Part shown: positions 1-11,929 of the stretch, piece after piece | Layout of the letters: every line of letters starts with the position of its first letter | Position numbering within the stretch: position 1 is the stretch's first letter | Origin: Platerodrilus igneus | Taxonomy: Eukaryota > Arthropoda > Insecta > Coleoptera > Lycidae | Assembly (NCBI GenBank): GCA_036346225.1 | Contig: JARFIW010000139.1 | Span: 8,494,001-8,558,000 of the forward strand | Direction of reading: 5' to 3' | DNA length: 64,000 nucleotides | Notes under the pieces: generated by a model | What the model was told of the DNA's origin: nothing | Database searches by the model: none | Seen by the model: only the letters and a program-made list of their open reading frames with translations | Program-made: the position numbers and the translations under genes

Positions 1-519
1 AACAAGATTTCAGAAACCAAATCCAACCCCTTTTTAGATGAGAATCACGGAAGCAATTATTCTCCCACGGGTTTAAATTATCTTTTACTTTCTACGAATT
101 ACTTAAATATGGCAATGTGGAATCTACCTATGGCGGCCGTAGTCTGGCATTAACAAAGACCGGCTAACCTACTTGAGCCGAAATGGATTTTAAATACAAT
201 GGATGTCTCCAGACTACTTAAGATTACTTGTAATATTTGAACAAATCAAATTGGAAATAGTGTTCGCTATTATAATGTTTTGTTTCCTATAATCCGCTGT
301 AAATCAACGAAAGTGTTAAGCTTTTCAAACTGAAATTGGTTTTCCTTTATTTACGCTAAAAGGTACTATACATTTTAAAAGGTTTATTGTATTTGACTTA
401 CGATGGGGGTCTAGAGCTTTAAATGATGACCTGCCGCTGGAATTTACTAGCCCGAAGCTATAGGTAAATGTGGTCTTTTATTATAAAGGATCCTAAATAA
501 AATGAGGTGATTTATTGGT
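1..519. other. unassigned AT-rich flank
   Basis: No ORF with recognisable content and no alignment to the second LTR of the neighbouring Gypsy element beyond its last 100-190 bp. It may hold the rest of a diverged 3' LTR or plain flank. Confidence 0.4.
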
Positions 520-710
520 GTAAATTTTTGTTTATACTTTATTCAAGTTACTGAATTTTTAATTAATTAATTTGTTTAATCGTTAACATTACAAAATAAT
601 GTTACAACCTGTCACTCAAAGAACTCGCACCGCAGAACCTATCAATCATCTTTTGTGCGCAGATCCTTCGTTTACGCTCTAATGTAATTATTTTGGTCGG
701 CTGCATACCA
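520..710 (-). repeat. 3' LTR (partial) of the Gypsy element
   Basis: Positions 601-698 match 5863-5961, including the shared stretch CAATCATCTTTTGTG and the block TTTACG..C.AATGTAATTATT. On the minus strand the LTR starts with TGG directly after the purine-rich tract at 711-726. The inner part of the LTR no longer aligns, so the far boundary is uncertain. Confidence 0.5.
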
Positions 711-726
711 ATCTCCCTTCCCCGCG
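711..726 (-). other. polypurine tract
   Basis: The minus strand reads CGCGGGGAAGGGAGAT immediately before the LTR start. This is the expected plus-strand DNA priming site of an LTR retrotransposon. Confidence 0.55.
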
Positions 727-1455
727 ATGGTCTGTCCCAAACCATTCGGTGACCTGGACATTGGAGGTGCCTAAAGCGTTAAGGACAGTTCATATCATTT
801 CTGCATTTCCATGTGGATAGAAATAGCAATCGCACTTTTCATAGCACGAGCCGTACCATTTGAATTGTAACCACACGCCAAAATCTGAACCCGGTATTCT
901 GGAACAGTATCTGTGGCATATTTCATACCGCCCTCCAATCCTACCCATCGAATCCACAACCGAGCTTGAGTATGTTCAACTTCTTGTCTTGGAATTCGAT
1001 CATCTGACGCTTGAGGTCCACCAACGCTTTCTATAGATCCTGATAATCCAATTAACCAAAAGACTGTCGCTTAATCCTCAAGCGGTATATGCTCCGATGT
1101 CAGTCCTTTAGCGGTATGGTCTTTTCAATCTTTGGTTGTTAACGAAGTTGATCCAGACCATAAAATTTATTGTTAAACATCCGAACAAATCCTCAGGATA
1201 TATCAAAGTCCGCTGCTACACAATGCACCATGGAGTATTCCGATGGCACATTGAACAGATCATCCTGAATCTCTTCCGTGACTCCAAACTTCGCTTTGCC
1301 GGTACCGCTGTACAAAGGCATGAATCAATCATAGCTTGGTCCAGACTTTAGCTCATCCTCACATACGTAACTGTTTGTTCGTCTCACTGCTTATCATTCT
1401 TCGGCATTACCTGCGTCACCACTCTTGTAGGGTGCTAACCGGTTTTCATGCACCA

Positions 1456-2640
1456 TTATTGTCCTTCCTTTTGGGACTTACAAATCCGATATACCACGTC
1501 GTTGATCCTTTTTAGAACTTCGTACGAACCCTCCCAATGTATTTGTAATTTTGGCGACAGTCCACAATTCCGTTTGGGATTGTATAGCCAGACGCGGTCG
1601 ATCTCTTGAAAACCAGATTTCTGCGCCTTGATGTCATATCTGGTCTTCATCCGATCGCGTTTGATCTAGATATTTTTCCTAACATCACCATGGATATCGT
1701 GTATCGTGCGTTTGAGCTTCTCGGCATAGCTCTCGTCCACGATCTTATCTCTGGACTTCGCCTAAACTCAAAATCACACGGTAGACGTATCTCGCATACC
1801 AGCATAGCACATGAAGTTGTCTGCCCACTGATCTCATGAACCGAAAACCGATAAACTAATAAAAATAGTTGTAAATATTGGTCCCAGTCCCTCTGATGTT
1901 GGAAGACTACCATGGAATAGTAGGTGCTCAGGGTATGGTTATGCGTTCTACCATATCATCTGTTTGCGGATGCAGTTGTATCATTCTGGTCTTTGTCATT
2001 CTTAGCAACCGACAAACTTCTTAAAATTACGCTGCCCTAATCGACGTGCAACTCGGTAGGAACTCCAAAACGATAGAACAGTTCCTTTACCTGCACCACA
2101 TCATCGACGGTTGGAGCTTTTTGGTTTGGTACAGCATATGCTTCTGTTCACTTCGTAAAATAGTCCTTGGCTACCAATATGTACTTGTTCTCGGAGTTGC
2201 TCAATAGGAATGGACCAGCAATATCGATTGCTACTTTTTCAAATGGGCTCCCTACGTCATATTGCCTCGTTAGGGTCTTACAGTGCACACAGCTGACACC
2301 TACGGCACCACTCCTTTACATCGTCCTTGCGGTCCACGTAGTACGAAATGTTCTTCTGAGGTTTCATTATGCAGAAGTCCTAAAACCTCCGACGCTTGAC
2401 TTTTCGGAGCCACTACCTGAAATGTACTCACGGATTAATCTCCATTCTTTAAGGATCGCACCAAGATCCCGTTCTCAACTTTCGGGGAATTCCATTATGT
2501 CCAGTACGACTTCAGGGTGCTGCTCAACGGGTCATGGATTTCCAACCCAGAATGACACCTGGATCTTTGTCTGTTCGCATGTGTAGAGGATGTTAATCGT
2601 CATGAATCACGGTAGTTTGACCAAGTAAAACGCATTTTAT
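1456..2640 (-). pseudogene. Gypsy integrase, degraded
   Basis: Minus-strand frames give the HHCC-type finger region near 2340-2290 (CRRC-like), the core signature of sponsor-strand Asp in a YFTK.TEAYAVPNQ stretch near 2165-2120, and FGVPTEL near 2065-2040. The end of the core domain (HQRDWDQYLQLFLLVYR, LRLPCD-like) lies at 1647-1913. The C-terminal DNA-binding part (VWLYNP, GLSPKLQ, INDVVYRI) lies at 1456-1650. A stop interrupts the expected second catalytic Asp region. The enzyme would have inserted the cDNA; it cannot be made from this copy. Confidence 0.8.
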
Positions 2641-2689
2641 TTCTAACCGTGAGCAATGGCTAAAATCTTCGGGACAGGGTCGTCTCGAA

Positions 2690-4103
2690 AACGCATTTGC
2701 ATTACCATGACTTATACCAGTAAGGTGTTCCATGTCGAAGTCATACTCCTGCAGCCTTTTTGTCTATCTGGCGACTTGCCCTTCGGGTTTCATAAACTAA
2801 ATAGGTTCTTCCGGGCGGCCTGACCAGTTCTCAGGTGAAATTTTCTCCCCTAGAGGTACTTATAAAAGTATTCAGTGGATTTCACCATAGCCAACGGTTC
2901 CCGTCTTGTAATGCAATAATTCCGTTTGTTTCGAAAGTACCTTGCTAAAGCATCCAATAACTCTTTCCTGTCCGTCTTGAACCTGGGATAGTACACTTTC
3001 GATGATGACGTTGCTTGCGTCTGCATCCAAGATGAATTTGTCTTCTGACCGAGGATAGCTTAAGATCGGAACTGTAGTCAATAAATGCCTTAGTTGTTGG
3101 AACGCATTTCAGTAATCTTCATCCCAAATGTAATCACGCCATTCTTCAGTCAGTTTGGTCAAGAGTTTGACTATATTTGCAAACCTGGAAACGAATCTTC
3201 TATAATACGTGTACAACCCCAGAAAGTTGCATAACTGTTGTTTGTCTCTTAGTGTCGACCACTTTTGCCCCACCTTAATCTTTTCCTGGTCTGACGTGAC
3301 CCCGTTGCGTGAAATTACGTGCCCTAGGTATTTCATTTCTTCGCTTAGAAGGCGACAGTTCTTTGAACACAGCTTCAGATTTGTTTCTCCATGTCTTCGA
3401 AATTTTATAACTTTTCCAAGTGTTCCTCAAACGACTACCACGATCACATCATTCAGTTATACAAGACACGTTTTCCTCGATAGCCGACCCAGGATATAAT
3501 CCATTAAACACTTGGAGGTGACACAGTATTGCAGAGCCCAAATGTTGTGACTGTAAATTGGGCCAATATCAATATTGAAAGCGGTCTTTTCCCGATCTTT
3601 GGGTATCCACTTGCCAGTAGCCAATTTTCAAATCCAAGGTTGAGTACCATCGCTACCTTGAAAGTATATCTTAGGTGATTACATCATTCAATCGTCTATA
3701 ATGCACACAAAATCTTGTCGACACCCTTCTTAACAAGCATAACGCGGGATGCTCGTTGGCTCTCAGAGTTCTCAAGCACTCCTTGTCCCTCTATATCTGC
3801 AATCAGTTTCTCGGTCTCCTCGAGTTTGGCAAATGGAAGTCTCCGAGAATGCTGTCTTATTCCCTGGGTGTCTTCTGTATCGATTCTATGCTTGACTACT
3901 GTGGTCTTTCTTAACCGACAGCTGTCGATTGCGAACACGTCCGGATACCGTCGGATCAAGTTTTTAGGTTCTGCCATTTGTCGTTTAGGATGCTGGCACG
4001 GTTTCGTCAACGTCCAATAACTTCGCAGAACACCCTTTGGTGGGTGGTTCTTTCTCAACACCGGTACACCCTTCCACGTTAACATCCGAAGAACACCACT
4101 CAA
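2690..4103 (-). pseudogene. Gypsy reverse transcriptase and RNase H, degraded
   Basis: From the N-terminus, minus strand: RT palm entry at 3696-4103 (HRIDTEDTQGIRQ-like stretch, then MLVKK), palm motif near 3460-3440, thumb at 3109-3336 (YLGHVIS, FLGLYTYYRRF) and start of RNase H at 2872-3081 (PILSYP, FILDADASN, ERVIGCFSKVLS). The expected YLDD catalytic box near 3455 reads stop-L-N-D, so RT is inactive. The RNase H motif DADAS is still legible. Several frameshifts separate the blocks. Confidence 0.82.
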
Positions 4104-4199
4104 CTGTTGTGTTCCTTTTTTTCAGCACGATGTCATTGTCATTGGCGTTTAAGTTCCTAACTAGTTCACTATCCGTCACTTTGGCCAAAGCCTTCCCCA

Positions 4200-4470
4200 C
4201 AAGCGCACCATTCCCAAGTCCCAAGATACCTTCTTCGTTGGTATTCGCTATTACTATCTAATGGTCAAATACCTTGCTACCAACTCCTATTTTTATATCT
4301 AGCATTTTATTTGAATTTCCTCACCAGCTACGGTTCGAAAGCGTACCGTTGCGGATGACACTTTACCACTGTCGCGCATCAGCAATTGTCTTAGTGGATC
4401 CGGTATTAAACAAGAACCACACAGTTTTGCCGTTGAACTGTCCATATATGTAAATGCCGTTGCACGATTA
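4200..4470 (-). pseudogene. Gypsy aspartic protease remnant
   Basis: On the minus strand at 4396-4407 the flap-proximal active site reads NTGS where retroviral-type proteases have DTGS. It is preceded by GKTVWFLF and followed by GEEIQ and, after a stop, by VIANTNEEGILGLG, the usual closing motif of Gypsy proteases. The catalytic Asp is therefore replaced by Asn. Confidence 0.65.
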
Positions 4471-4472
4471 GA

Positions 4473-5367
4473 TTATGCGATGCAAATGATTCTCCCCGGG
4501 ACGGAATCTCCGGGCAGGTCGACTTTCGTCCCTTCCTGTCGACCACCTTTGGATTTCCTATTTCTCTGCTTCTTTCTTGGACTGTTTACATTTGGACTTA
4601 CATGCCCAAAGTCGCCACAATTCCAGTATCTGGGTTTCTTCCTCTTTGGTTGATGTTCATGAGGTACGCGTCGAATCACTTCCTCTATGCTTTCTTTACT
4701 TTGAACATTGACATCTATTTCTATTCCCCGATATTCTTAAATTCTGGGGCATGCTGTTGTATCCCCGGTCTTTGGGTGCTTGCATTGGTAGGAAATTAAA
4801 ATCCGTTCCTTCATCCACAATACCTATTTTTCCATTTTACTCAAAGTTTCTAACAGTTTTTCTAAAAAATCTCGCTTTTAGTTCTTGCGAGCTTTCTAAT
4901 GAATTACCTGAAAACTTCGTTTTCATTTTTTCTAAACCGCCGGAAAATTTTGTTTCCAGGTTTTATGCGGATTTTGTGGTTTCCTGGATAAGCTCCCCTC
5001 TTAATTGGCTGTAATTCTATTAATTGTAGTTCAACCGCTTTTGCATTCGGGTCTAATTGCGCTGTAAAAGATTCCTGTAAATTCACGGTGGCCTCGTTCA
5101 GTTTTTCTGCAAGGTTTACGGCATTTTATTGTAATTTCTGTGAACTTCGTGTTAGTTTCTTCTAATTTTACTGCCAAAGACGCAGAGTTTTGGTCTTGTT
5201 TCTCTGCATTTTTGTTTAATTTTTCTATGAATTCCGCGGAGTTACCAGCTAAGCGCTCTACAATGCTTGACTTGAAGTTCTTCAAAAAGACAAAATTTTG
5301 CTATCCATTTCAAGTTTTTGGCTACTAATGACAGACATGCAAATAGAAATAGTTCAAAAGACTTTAA
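4473..5367 (-). pseudogene. Gypsy gag remnant with zinc knuckle
   Basis: At 4473-4679 the minus strand encodes basic sequence with YWNCGDFGHVSPN, a CCHC nucleocapsid knuckle whose first and last cysteines are gone, followed by a Lys/Arg-rich tail. Upstream (5285-4904) are charged, Asn/Glu/Lys-rich helical stretches (ERLAGNSAEFIEKLNKNAEK) consistent with the N-terminal part of 412-type gag. Frames change several times. Confidence 0.6.
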
Positions 5368-5385
5368 TCCCACCACTGCCACCAG
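5368..5385 (-). other. primer-binding site
   Basis: The minus strand reads TGGTGGCAGTGGTGGGAT just inside the 5' LTR. It starts with TGG as expected for pairing with a tRNA CCA end. I do not assign the tRNA. Confidence 0.55.
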
Positions 5386-5973
5386 TTTAACGTAAACTCT
5401 AGTTGCAATAACAACAGTTCTTTATTTTTAAACTGATTATACAAACCTTTTCTACAACTCATAGTCACAATGGAATTCCCCAAAGGCTCTCACAATTATT
5501 CCTTTTCCGAACTAATCGCTAAGAGTACAAGTATTATCTTCTTAACACTAAAACTACAGTGCTATCTTCTAAATTACTATCGAAGCACTATAATGAATTA
5601 TATCGAAGCACTAATTATTAATTTATTTTTGTATAATCACAGTAATTTAAATCACATAATGACTTCCAAAGCTTTTAACTAGAACATATTTTAATCAAAA
5701 CTCTACATTAAAACAAGTATTATAATCGAAACTGCAATTAGAGCTGAATTCGAATATCCACGACGTCAATTTATATAATTATTCAAAAACCTCTATTTTA
5801 AAACATACCAGAAGTTATGCAAATGACATTCTGGAATGTATCTATTGTAATCTTTAAATGCAGTCTGTACCTGTCAATCACGAAATCTCGCTCCGCAGGA
5901 CTCTTCAATCATCTTTTGTGTTCAAACCCTTTGTTTACGTTCCAATGTAATTATTATGGTCAAAAGTAGACCA
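5386..5973 (-). repeat. 5' LTR of the Gypsy element
   Basis: Bounded inside by the primer-binding site and outside by TGG (RC of 5971-5973), which aligns with the start of the partner LTR. Positions 5863-5961 are the alignable block. Length is about 588 bp. Confidence 0.55.
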
Positions 5974-7212
5974 AGCGGCGCTACATTTTACTTTGATGTT
6001 TTAAAGTTTGAAACATGAGAAAGAATACTGAAAATGCGAGTCCGTTATCAATAATGTTTTTATGAGGTTGTAAACGCAATTAGACCGCCACGTATGATTG
6101 TTGAACATGCAATAAAAATATACTTAAAAATCTGTTCTCAATAACCAAAACCGTAGTTTTAAACAAAAAAGGTTAATGACCGTAAAAATACAAAATGTCT
6201 GATTGAAAACTAACGAACATATTAAAGCCTAAAAAGTATTGTTTTTTTTTCGGTATTAGTCAAGAATAAAGAAAATAAAATTTTCTAAATTTAATTTTTT
6301 TTAATATTTCTAAAACAAATACCGCATCTTCGATTTTAACTGTCATTTTGTCGATCCCCTAATTACACTACATTCTTTCGATTTAACTGGATTTGCATTT
6401 CTCATCATTTTCCGATGTTTTTAGTGAGGAATCTTTATAGACACTTTGCATACGTCAGTGTAGAACCTATAAGGGCCACGGAAAAAGTACAACTAGGCTA
6501 CATCCGGTCCTCAAGTTGTACAGATACTTTTAAAGGATAGAAACCTGTATATCTCAACCTTAAGCGTGATTTGTGCGAATTTGTTAGACGAATAGAACTC
6601 AAATAGGCTTTGTTATGATATTTTGAACTTGCTACTATGGTAGCGCTCCATGAACGAATTATCAAATTTTGATCTATATTACGAGGGTTTTCTTTTATAT
6701 TTCGGGATTTGAGATGAAAAACTGTTATTTTGTAACAAAAGTGCCTTTATTATTTTTGAAACACTGCATGGGTCTATTTGAGGCGGCTGCCCCATAAGTA
6801 CCATATACAATAAAAGGAGAGAAGGAACTGGAAAAGAATGTGAGTGGTAGAACGGCGGTTAGAAAAAAAATATGTCCAGCTATACGGCTTACCTGCTTGC
6901 GGAGATTGGGGTAGGTAGAAAAACATAGCGGCAAAACTTCAAGGAAATAGAATATTAGGAAAGGAATCCAGGATATGGCCGTATAAGCAATACCGACGTA
7001 GCCGTCCCAAAAGGAAGTGATTATATCGGATCTGGGATCCACTACGAAAATAAATAAGGGAAGGTCTGAGTACAACGTGCCTTGCGTACGCTTACACCTA
7101 GAATAAGAAAGTAAAGGGTACACAAGAAAAAGCTATATAGTAAGTAAGAACAATCTCAACTAATATGCATAAACTATAGTCAACAGAAGCAAACATGAGA
7201 TCTGGAGGGGTG
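5974..7212. other. no gene recognised
   Basis: AT-rich DNA with no family I recognise. A 132-codon minus-strand frame at 6725-7123 is hydrophobic but has no motif or homolog I can name and is not counted as a gene. Confidence 0.4.
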
Positions 7213-7844
7213 TAGTATGATGGTTCTACTATCTTTAGCGAATAGCCAGAGTAAAAAGTAAACAAATAATGGTGAAAATTAGTGATTATGAACAGAACAA
7301 ATCCCGAAGAACACAGAAAAGACCAGGAAAAACCAGCAACTTAAAAACCCTGCATTCCCATTGGTTAGCGACACTCATTGGTTAAAGACATCACCTCCAT
7401 ACTAAACATATGGAGGAGAAGACTATAAAAGCAGCTGCGTGTGTAAAAAATTAACGTTCACTTGCAGCTCCTCATAGCCTACGGAATCAACTAGCAGCGT
7501 TGTCCTATAGCCTGCCATCTTCTACAGCATTAGCGGCGCTGCCCTACAGTCCGCTTACGCAGACGCTACAACGAGAGGTGCCCCTGCATCACGACGCCGA
7601 CACATCAACGATTGGTGCGTTGCATCACGACGTCGACGCCTCCTATATTCACACGTTAGTCAGCAGTGCTTAAATCATAGTCTGCTGACGCCGACGTCTC
7701 AACCAATGGCACGCTGCACCATGACGGCCGCACCTCCTGTACTCGGTGCCTGCAGTGAGCCACGACATCTTCCGAAGTCCACCAACCAGCTTCCACGTAA
7801 AGTTTGACGAAGCCATAACTTGTGTGTGTGTGTGTGTTTATGTT

Positions 7845-7850
<6 letters not shown>

Positions 7851-7888
<38 letters not shown>
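7851..7888. repeat. (TA)n microsatellite
   Basis: Uninterrupted TA repeat of about 38 bp preceded by a short (TG)n run; left edge of the insert in the 5' LTR. Confidence 0.95.
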
Positions 7889-7889
<1 letters not shown>

Positions 7890-10800
7890 CCGTGGAACTC
7901 CGGTCTAAATTAGTACTCTCTCAAAAAACATTTGGGACGATAGAAATAATAAGGGCACGAAGTTAAAAGAGAAGAGAGCGAGTGCTATCTCTGTAGAGTA
8001 TTTATATCTTTCCAATGTAACCTCTCCTGGCCACATTTATCCGAAATTCCCTCCTCACAACAACACATTCTCACAATTTTGCACTCAACCCCATTTTCAA
8101 ATCTGCGAATTTCAGTACCTCGTTATAATATTTTAAGAAAATTACGCTACACTATCCTCGTGTTTAATTCAAGTCAAACTAAACATATCGACTAATCGTA
8201 GACCCATTGACGTTTCTCAAATCCCTCCTATACTATCTTGGTCTTATGCTTATACGTTTTCTACGTCTCTTTCTAACCTTGCTTGAGTGGTAGAAAATCA
8301 ATATCCTTGTTGGTGCGCTGTCTACCACACGTGGACTTACTACGTGAGTTAAATCACCCCTCATTAGCATTTCCCGCGAATATAAGCGACGGTTTATCCG
8401 ACATTCTCTGTAACCGTTTGCTATCTACAAAATTTAAGTAGAACTTGACATTTAGAAAATACGCAGGTGTTCAATCGTAACGTTTTAAATAACACTTCTA
8501 CGAGTTGGATTTTCCACGTATTTCAACCCTACTGATATATTTGTTCGTTAGCAACGCGTCTCACCTTGGTAATATTGGGTTTTTTAAACGCTTCTATGCA
8601 TATTAGACATCAATAATCGTTCAATTAAATTCAAATTAATTAATAAATTAATGGCATTGGCTTCTACCATTTAATTTCTTTGCAAACCTACTTAAACTTC
8701 ATTAATTATTTATAAAATTTCGCTAATACCTGATACTTAAAAATGAATTAACTAATATAACTTTCGCACGTAATTTCTGGTTGTTCCTTTATACAGGGTG
8801 TTTTGCAATTGCTTCGTTTATATTTACTTTTGATCTTTCAACTCCTAAAAATCATTCGAGCCCCAGAGTTGGGCCGTCATAAAAGTGCCGTGGAACCTCA
8901 GTAAAATTCGTGCCCCTCCTTGGGCCAACAAAATTGTCAAAAAAAATTTTAAAAAAATTCCTTGCCCTTTTATTAAGCCTTCAAATTTCTCTTCTGCTTC
9001 CCTTGGCTAGCTCAGCAATCGGCCTCTTCTTGAATACCTAAATTTTCATTCATACCTCTTTCACGCTTACACCATCAAATAAAATTACCAAAATAATACG
9101 ACAACCATACAACCTTTTATTTACACCTATTAACAGATAAAATATATTTACACATGTTTCCAAACAGTTTGATACAATAATTATCAGCTCAATATATTGT
9201 ATGTTTTAAAGTCCTTGATTTTTATAATGATTTTAAACAAATTCGATTAGATATGAGTAGATGGGCCCCACATGTAACCCTAAATTGCCTTCACACTGGA
9301 GTATTGTGAGCTCATTATAACCCAGTTTTGTTTGTATATGCTTTTTAAAACCATGCATTAATTAAAACAAATTTACAGATCCGTTTACCCTTTACAACTC
9401 AATTTATATCCTGAATAAATTTTTGATATATTCTAATACTCCCTTTTTCAATACTCAAAATTAGTAAATTGTCCTGTACATATATCTTTTAAAACAAGTT
9501 TCTGAAACCATAAATATGTCACCAAAAATTCAACCACACAACACAAAATTCCACAAATGTTTATATAACAACAGAAATCTCAAATTAATTACCTGGGGAA
9601 TTCTTCATTCTTTATTCCCGTCGGAAATGTTTACTAGAAAACCCCTCGGCGTTGTTTCCATTTACTATGCTGCTTGGCGGATCTACAGGCCTCTATCATC
9701 TGACATCTCTGCAAGCTAATCGCCTCGTCTCACAGTACCATTCCATACCCATATATCATGCATACAAACTTGATTACCAGTTCTAATTACCCCCATATAT
9801 CATGCGCACATTTAATAATTTTAGTCGTAGTAGTCGGACCTTTTTATTAAATACGCACTAACTCGTACATCACGTTAATAATTTGAGGTCCGCTACTACA
9901 GTTTTATACTTTCAACTACGATATTAAAGGTAACTTTACTACACACTACTACCAAAAGCTTTATTATTATGGTGGTCTGAATCAGTATTCAGCACTTGAT
10001 TGAAGTAAAAGAGAAGAGAGCTTCAATAACTTCACTTGGGTATTTATATTGTTATTCAAATCCCCTAACGGACCCATTTCACTCGAAAAGCTTATTTTCC
10101 AAAGCGGTTTCTAAAAATTTTGAGCGTAACCGTCGCTAAGTTCGGAAAAATTCTCCCGTCCTACGTGCTATCTACCTAGAATTCGTTAATCTACCTTCGC
10201 GTGTGCGTTCGTTTCGAAAACTGTTGGTTCTCAACCAATGACAAAGTTTTCTGTCGTCACCAAACTCCTCCTAAGCGCTATTCATCTTTGTTCTATACAT
10301 GTTCGCTGTCTCCTTCCAAACCCCACTTGGGTTACAGAAAATCGATATTGTCGACGTCTTACATCAACTCCACGTGTATGTCTTACGTGACTTTCAATCC
10401 AAACACTGCTCTATATTTGTCTCTATCTGTTGTATATTACCGATTGTTCATTTCACTCTCTCCTTAAGATGTTTGTTACCCTAGCTGTTTATACAAATTG
10501 ACGGTTGTAAACAATTTCTATGAAATCTTATCTTAATGTACGTTCAAATTCTTTGAACGTAACATTTAACAAGCAGGTGTTTCTGTTAATTATTGACCGT
10601 TTGAAAATAACAATTCCTCGATTTTCTGCTTCTTAGTATCTGATAAAACTGAGCGTTGGCTTTTAAAACGAATACATTTGCCTTAGAAATTATTGATTTT
10701 CTTATGCACGCACGCTCCTTTTTGCTTATATGCGTTTGATTAAAATAAATTATGATTAATTATGCGTATCCTTGCACTTCTATATGCTTTGAAGCTTTCT

Positions 10801-10967
10801 TCCTTCATGTAATTCTAACATTCCCATTATTAAATATAAAAATACCTTAATACTCGTCCGTTTTCACTAAATGAATTAAATTAATTTGGCGCGTAAATAA
10901 TTTGCTCTTTTCTATATACATGGTTGCTGAAATTTTATTGTATACACCGATTTACCTCTTTAAATTC

Positions 10968-10973
<6 letters not shown>
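7889..10973. repeat. insert containing a diverged direct-repeat pair of about 1 kb
   Basis: Two segments, about 7958-8870 and 10008-10970, share ordered anchors: AAAAGAGAAGAGAGC, GTATTTATAT, AGAAAATC.ATAT, CTTAC.ACGTGA, CAGGTGTT and AATGAATTAA. Between them lies about 1.1 kb with no recognisable ORF. The layout could be the LTR pair of an old gutted retrotransposon or a diverged tandem duplication. GCCGTGGAAC occurs at both 7889 and 8888. Confidence 0.4.

Positions 10974-11007
<34 letters not shown>
10974..11007. repeat. (TA)n microsatellite
   Basis: Uninterrupted TA repeat marking the right edge of the insert in the 5' LTR. Confidence 0.95.
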
Positions 11008-11010
<3 letters not shown>

Positions 11011-11140
11011 TAGCTGTTTTATCCTGTATATATGTATATTTTGTAAATATTCATCAGTAAAGAAAACCAAGACTCACATCGCAGTCTGTGCCTCATAATT
11101 TAGGCACCGTCCCCCAACCACCGGCATCAAGCAGTAACAG

Positions 11141-11640
11141 GTGGGGTTCAATGTGACTGGATCGTCTTCACCCAAGACTGCAAGCAGGAGTTTGCACAGA
11201 CCAAACAGCATGCCCGAGACGAGAAGTCAAACAGCTACCAACATCCAGCCCGAACCAATCAGCCACCTCCAGCCCAGGAGTACACAATCACCAACAGTTC
11301 TGAGACTGCAACAACCCAGTGACGCTCAACAACAACAACAACAAACCATCGATAAATTGGTAACAATCAAAACTCTAGTGGAAGGCTTCTACCATGTCAC
11401 CACAGCATCCACAGAAACCGAGAAACCCGTTTTTCTGGCATCCTTCTGGAAGATCATGCAAATGGAAGCGAAAATTACAGACTTACCAACAACAACCGTC
11501 CAACTGCAAGGTCGTGCATCCACGTGGTGGGCAACATTCTAGACTTTCCAGCCCACCTACAGCGACTTTTAAAAAATGCTTTTTAGAGAAATACGACAGT
11601 CCAGCCATTAAATGAAAATTATGGATAGAAACAGGCTGCA
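11141..11640 (+). pseudogene. gag-like remnant
   Basis: A 133-codon frame begins just after the LTR. Its Met at 11210 starts MPETRSQTA, followed by a Pro/Gln-rich stretch with a Q7 run and a helical segment ending LQGRASTWWATF. An RAS.WW motif is typical of Gypsy gag proteins of arthropods. The frame breaks near 11540 and continues shifted (FKKCFLEKYDS). Confidence 0.5.
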
Positions 11641-11929
11641 ACTCAACCAGTAGCTGCCTTTCTCAGCACTAAGGTGCGTCAGAACTGCTGCCTAAAAATA
11701 GAGTTTACCACGACATAGAGCTGGTCACGGACGTCCTCCTTCCAACATTGAGGAATTCAATTCAATGGACAACCGGTCCCACGCCAGCATCCAGATCTCT
11801 ACCCGCAACAAAGCAACTACCAAGGTGCCGATTTTGTTCATAACGACATTGGTACGTTGACTGCCCAATCAAAACGTCGAGAAACGCCACACCGGCCGAG
11901 CGACGCCCACCCGGGCGAAAGGAACTGGC

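Larger units (their letters stand above)
520..5973 (-). mobile_element. Ty3/Gypsy LTR retrotransposon, 412/mdg1-like, decayed
   Basis: Minus-strand order is LTR (5973-5386), primer-binding site (5385-5368), gag with zinc knuckle, protease, reverse transcriptase, RNase H, integrase, polypurine tract (726-711) and a partial second LTR. Domain order gag-PR-RT-RH-IN is that of Ty3/Gypsy. The integrase C-terminus (GLSPKLQ, WEG.Y.V, INDVVYRI) resembles the 412/mdg1 branch of insect elements; that assignment rests on family knowledge. All domains carry stops, frameshifts or lost catalytic residues, so the copy is dead. Confidence 0.85.
7213..11139 (+). repeat. 5' LTR, interrupted
   Basis: LTR sequence runs 7213-7850, including the region shared with the 3' LTR at 7290-7375 and a TATAAAAGC promoter-like box at 7425-7433, and resumes at 11008-11139. 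The middle (7889-10973) is bounded on both sides by (TA)n tracts and carries unrelated repeats, so it looks like a later insertion. Confidence 0.5.

Noticed and set aside
2167..2586. 139-codon plus-strand frame
   Set aside because: Shadow of the minus-strand Gypsy integrase.
6725..7123. 132-codon hydrophobic minus-strand frame
   Set aside because: No motif, no family resemblance, in AT-rich DNA next to a transposon; treated as chance.
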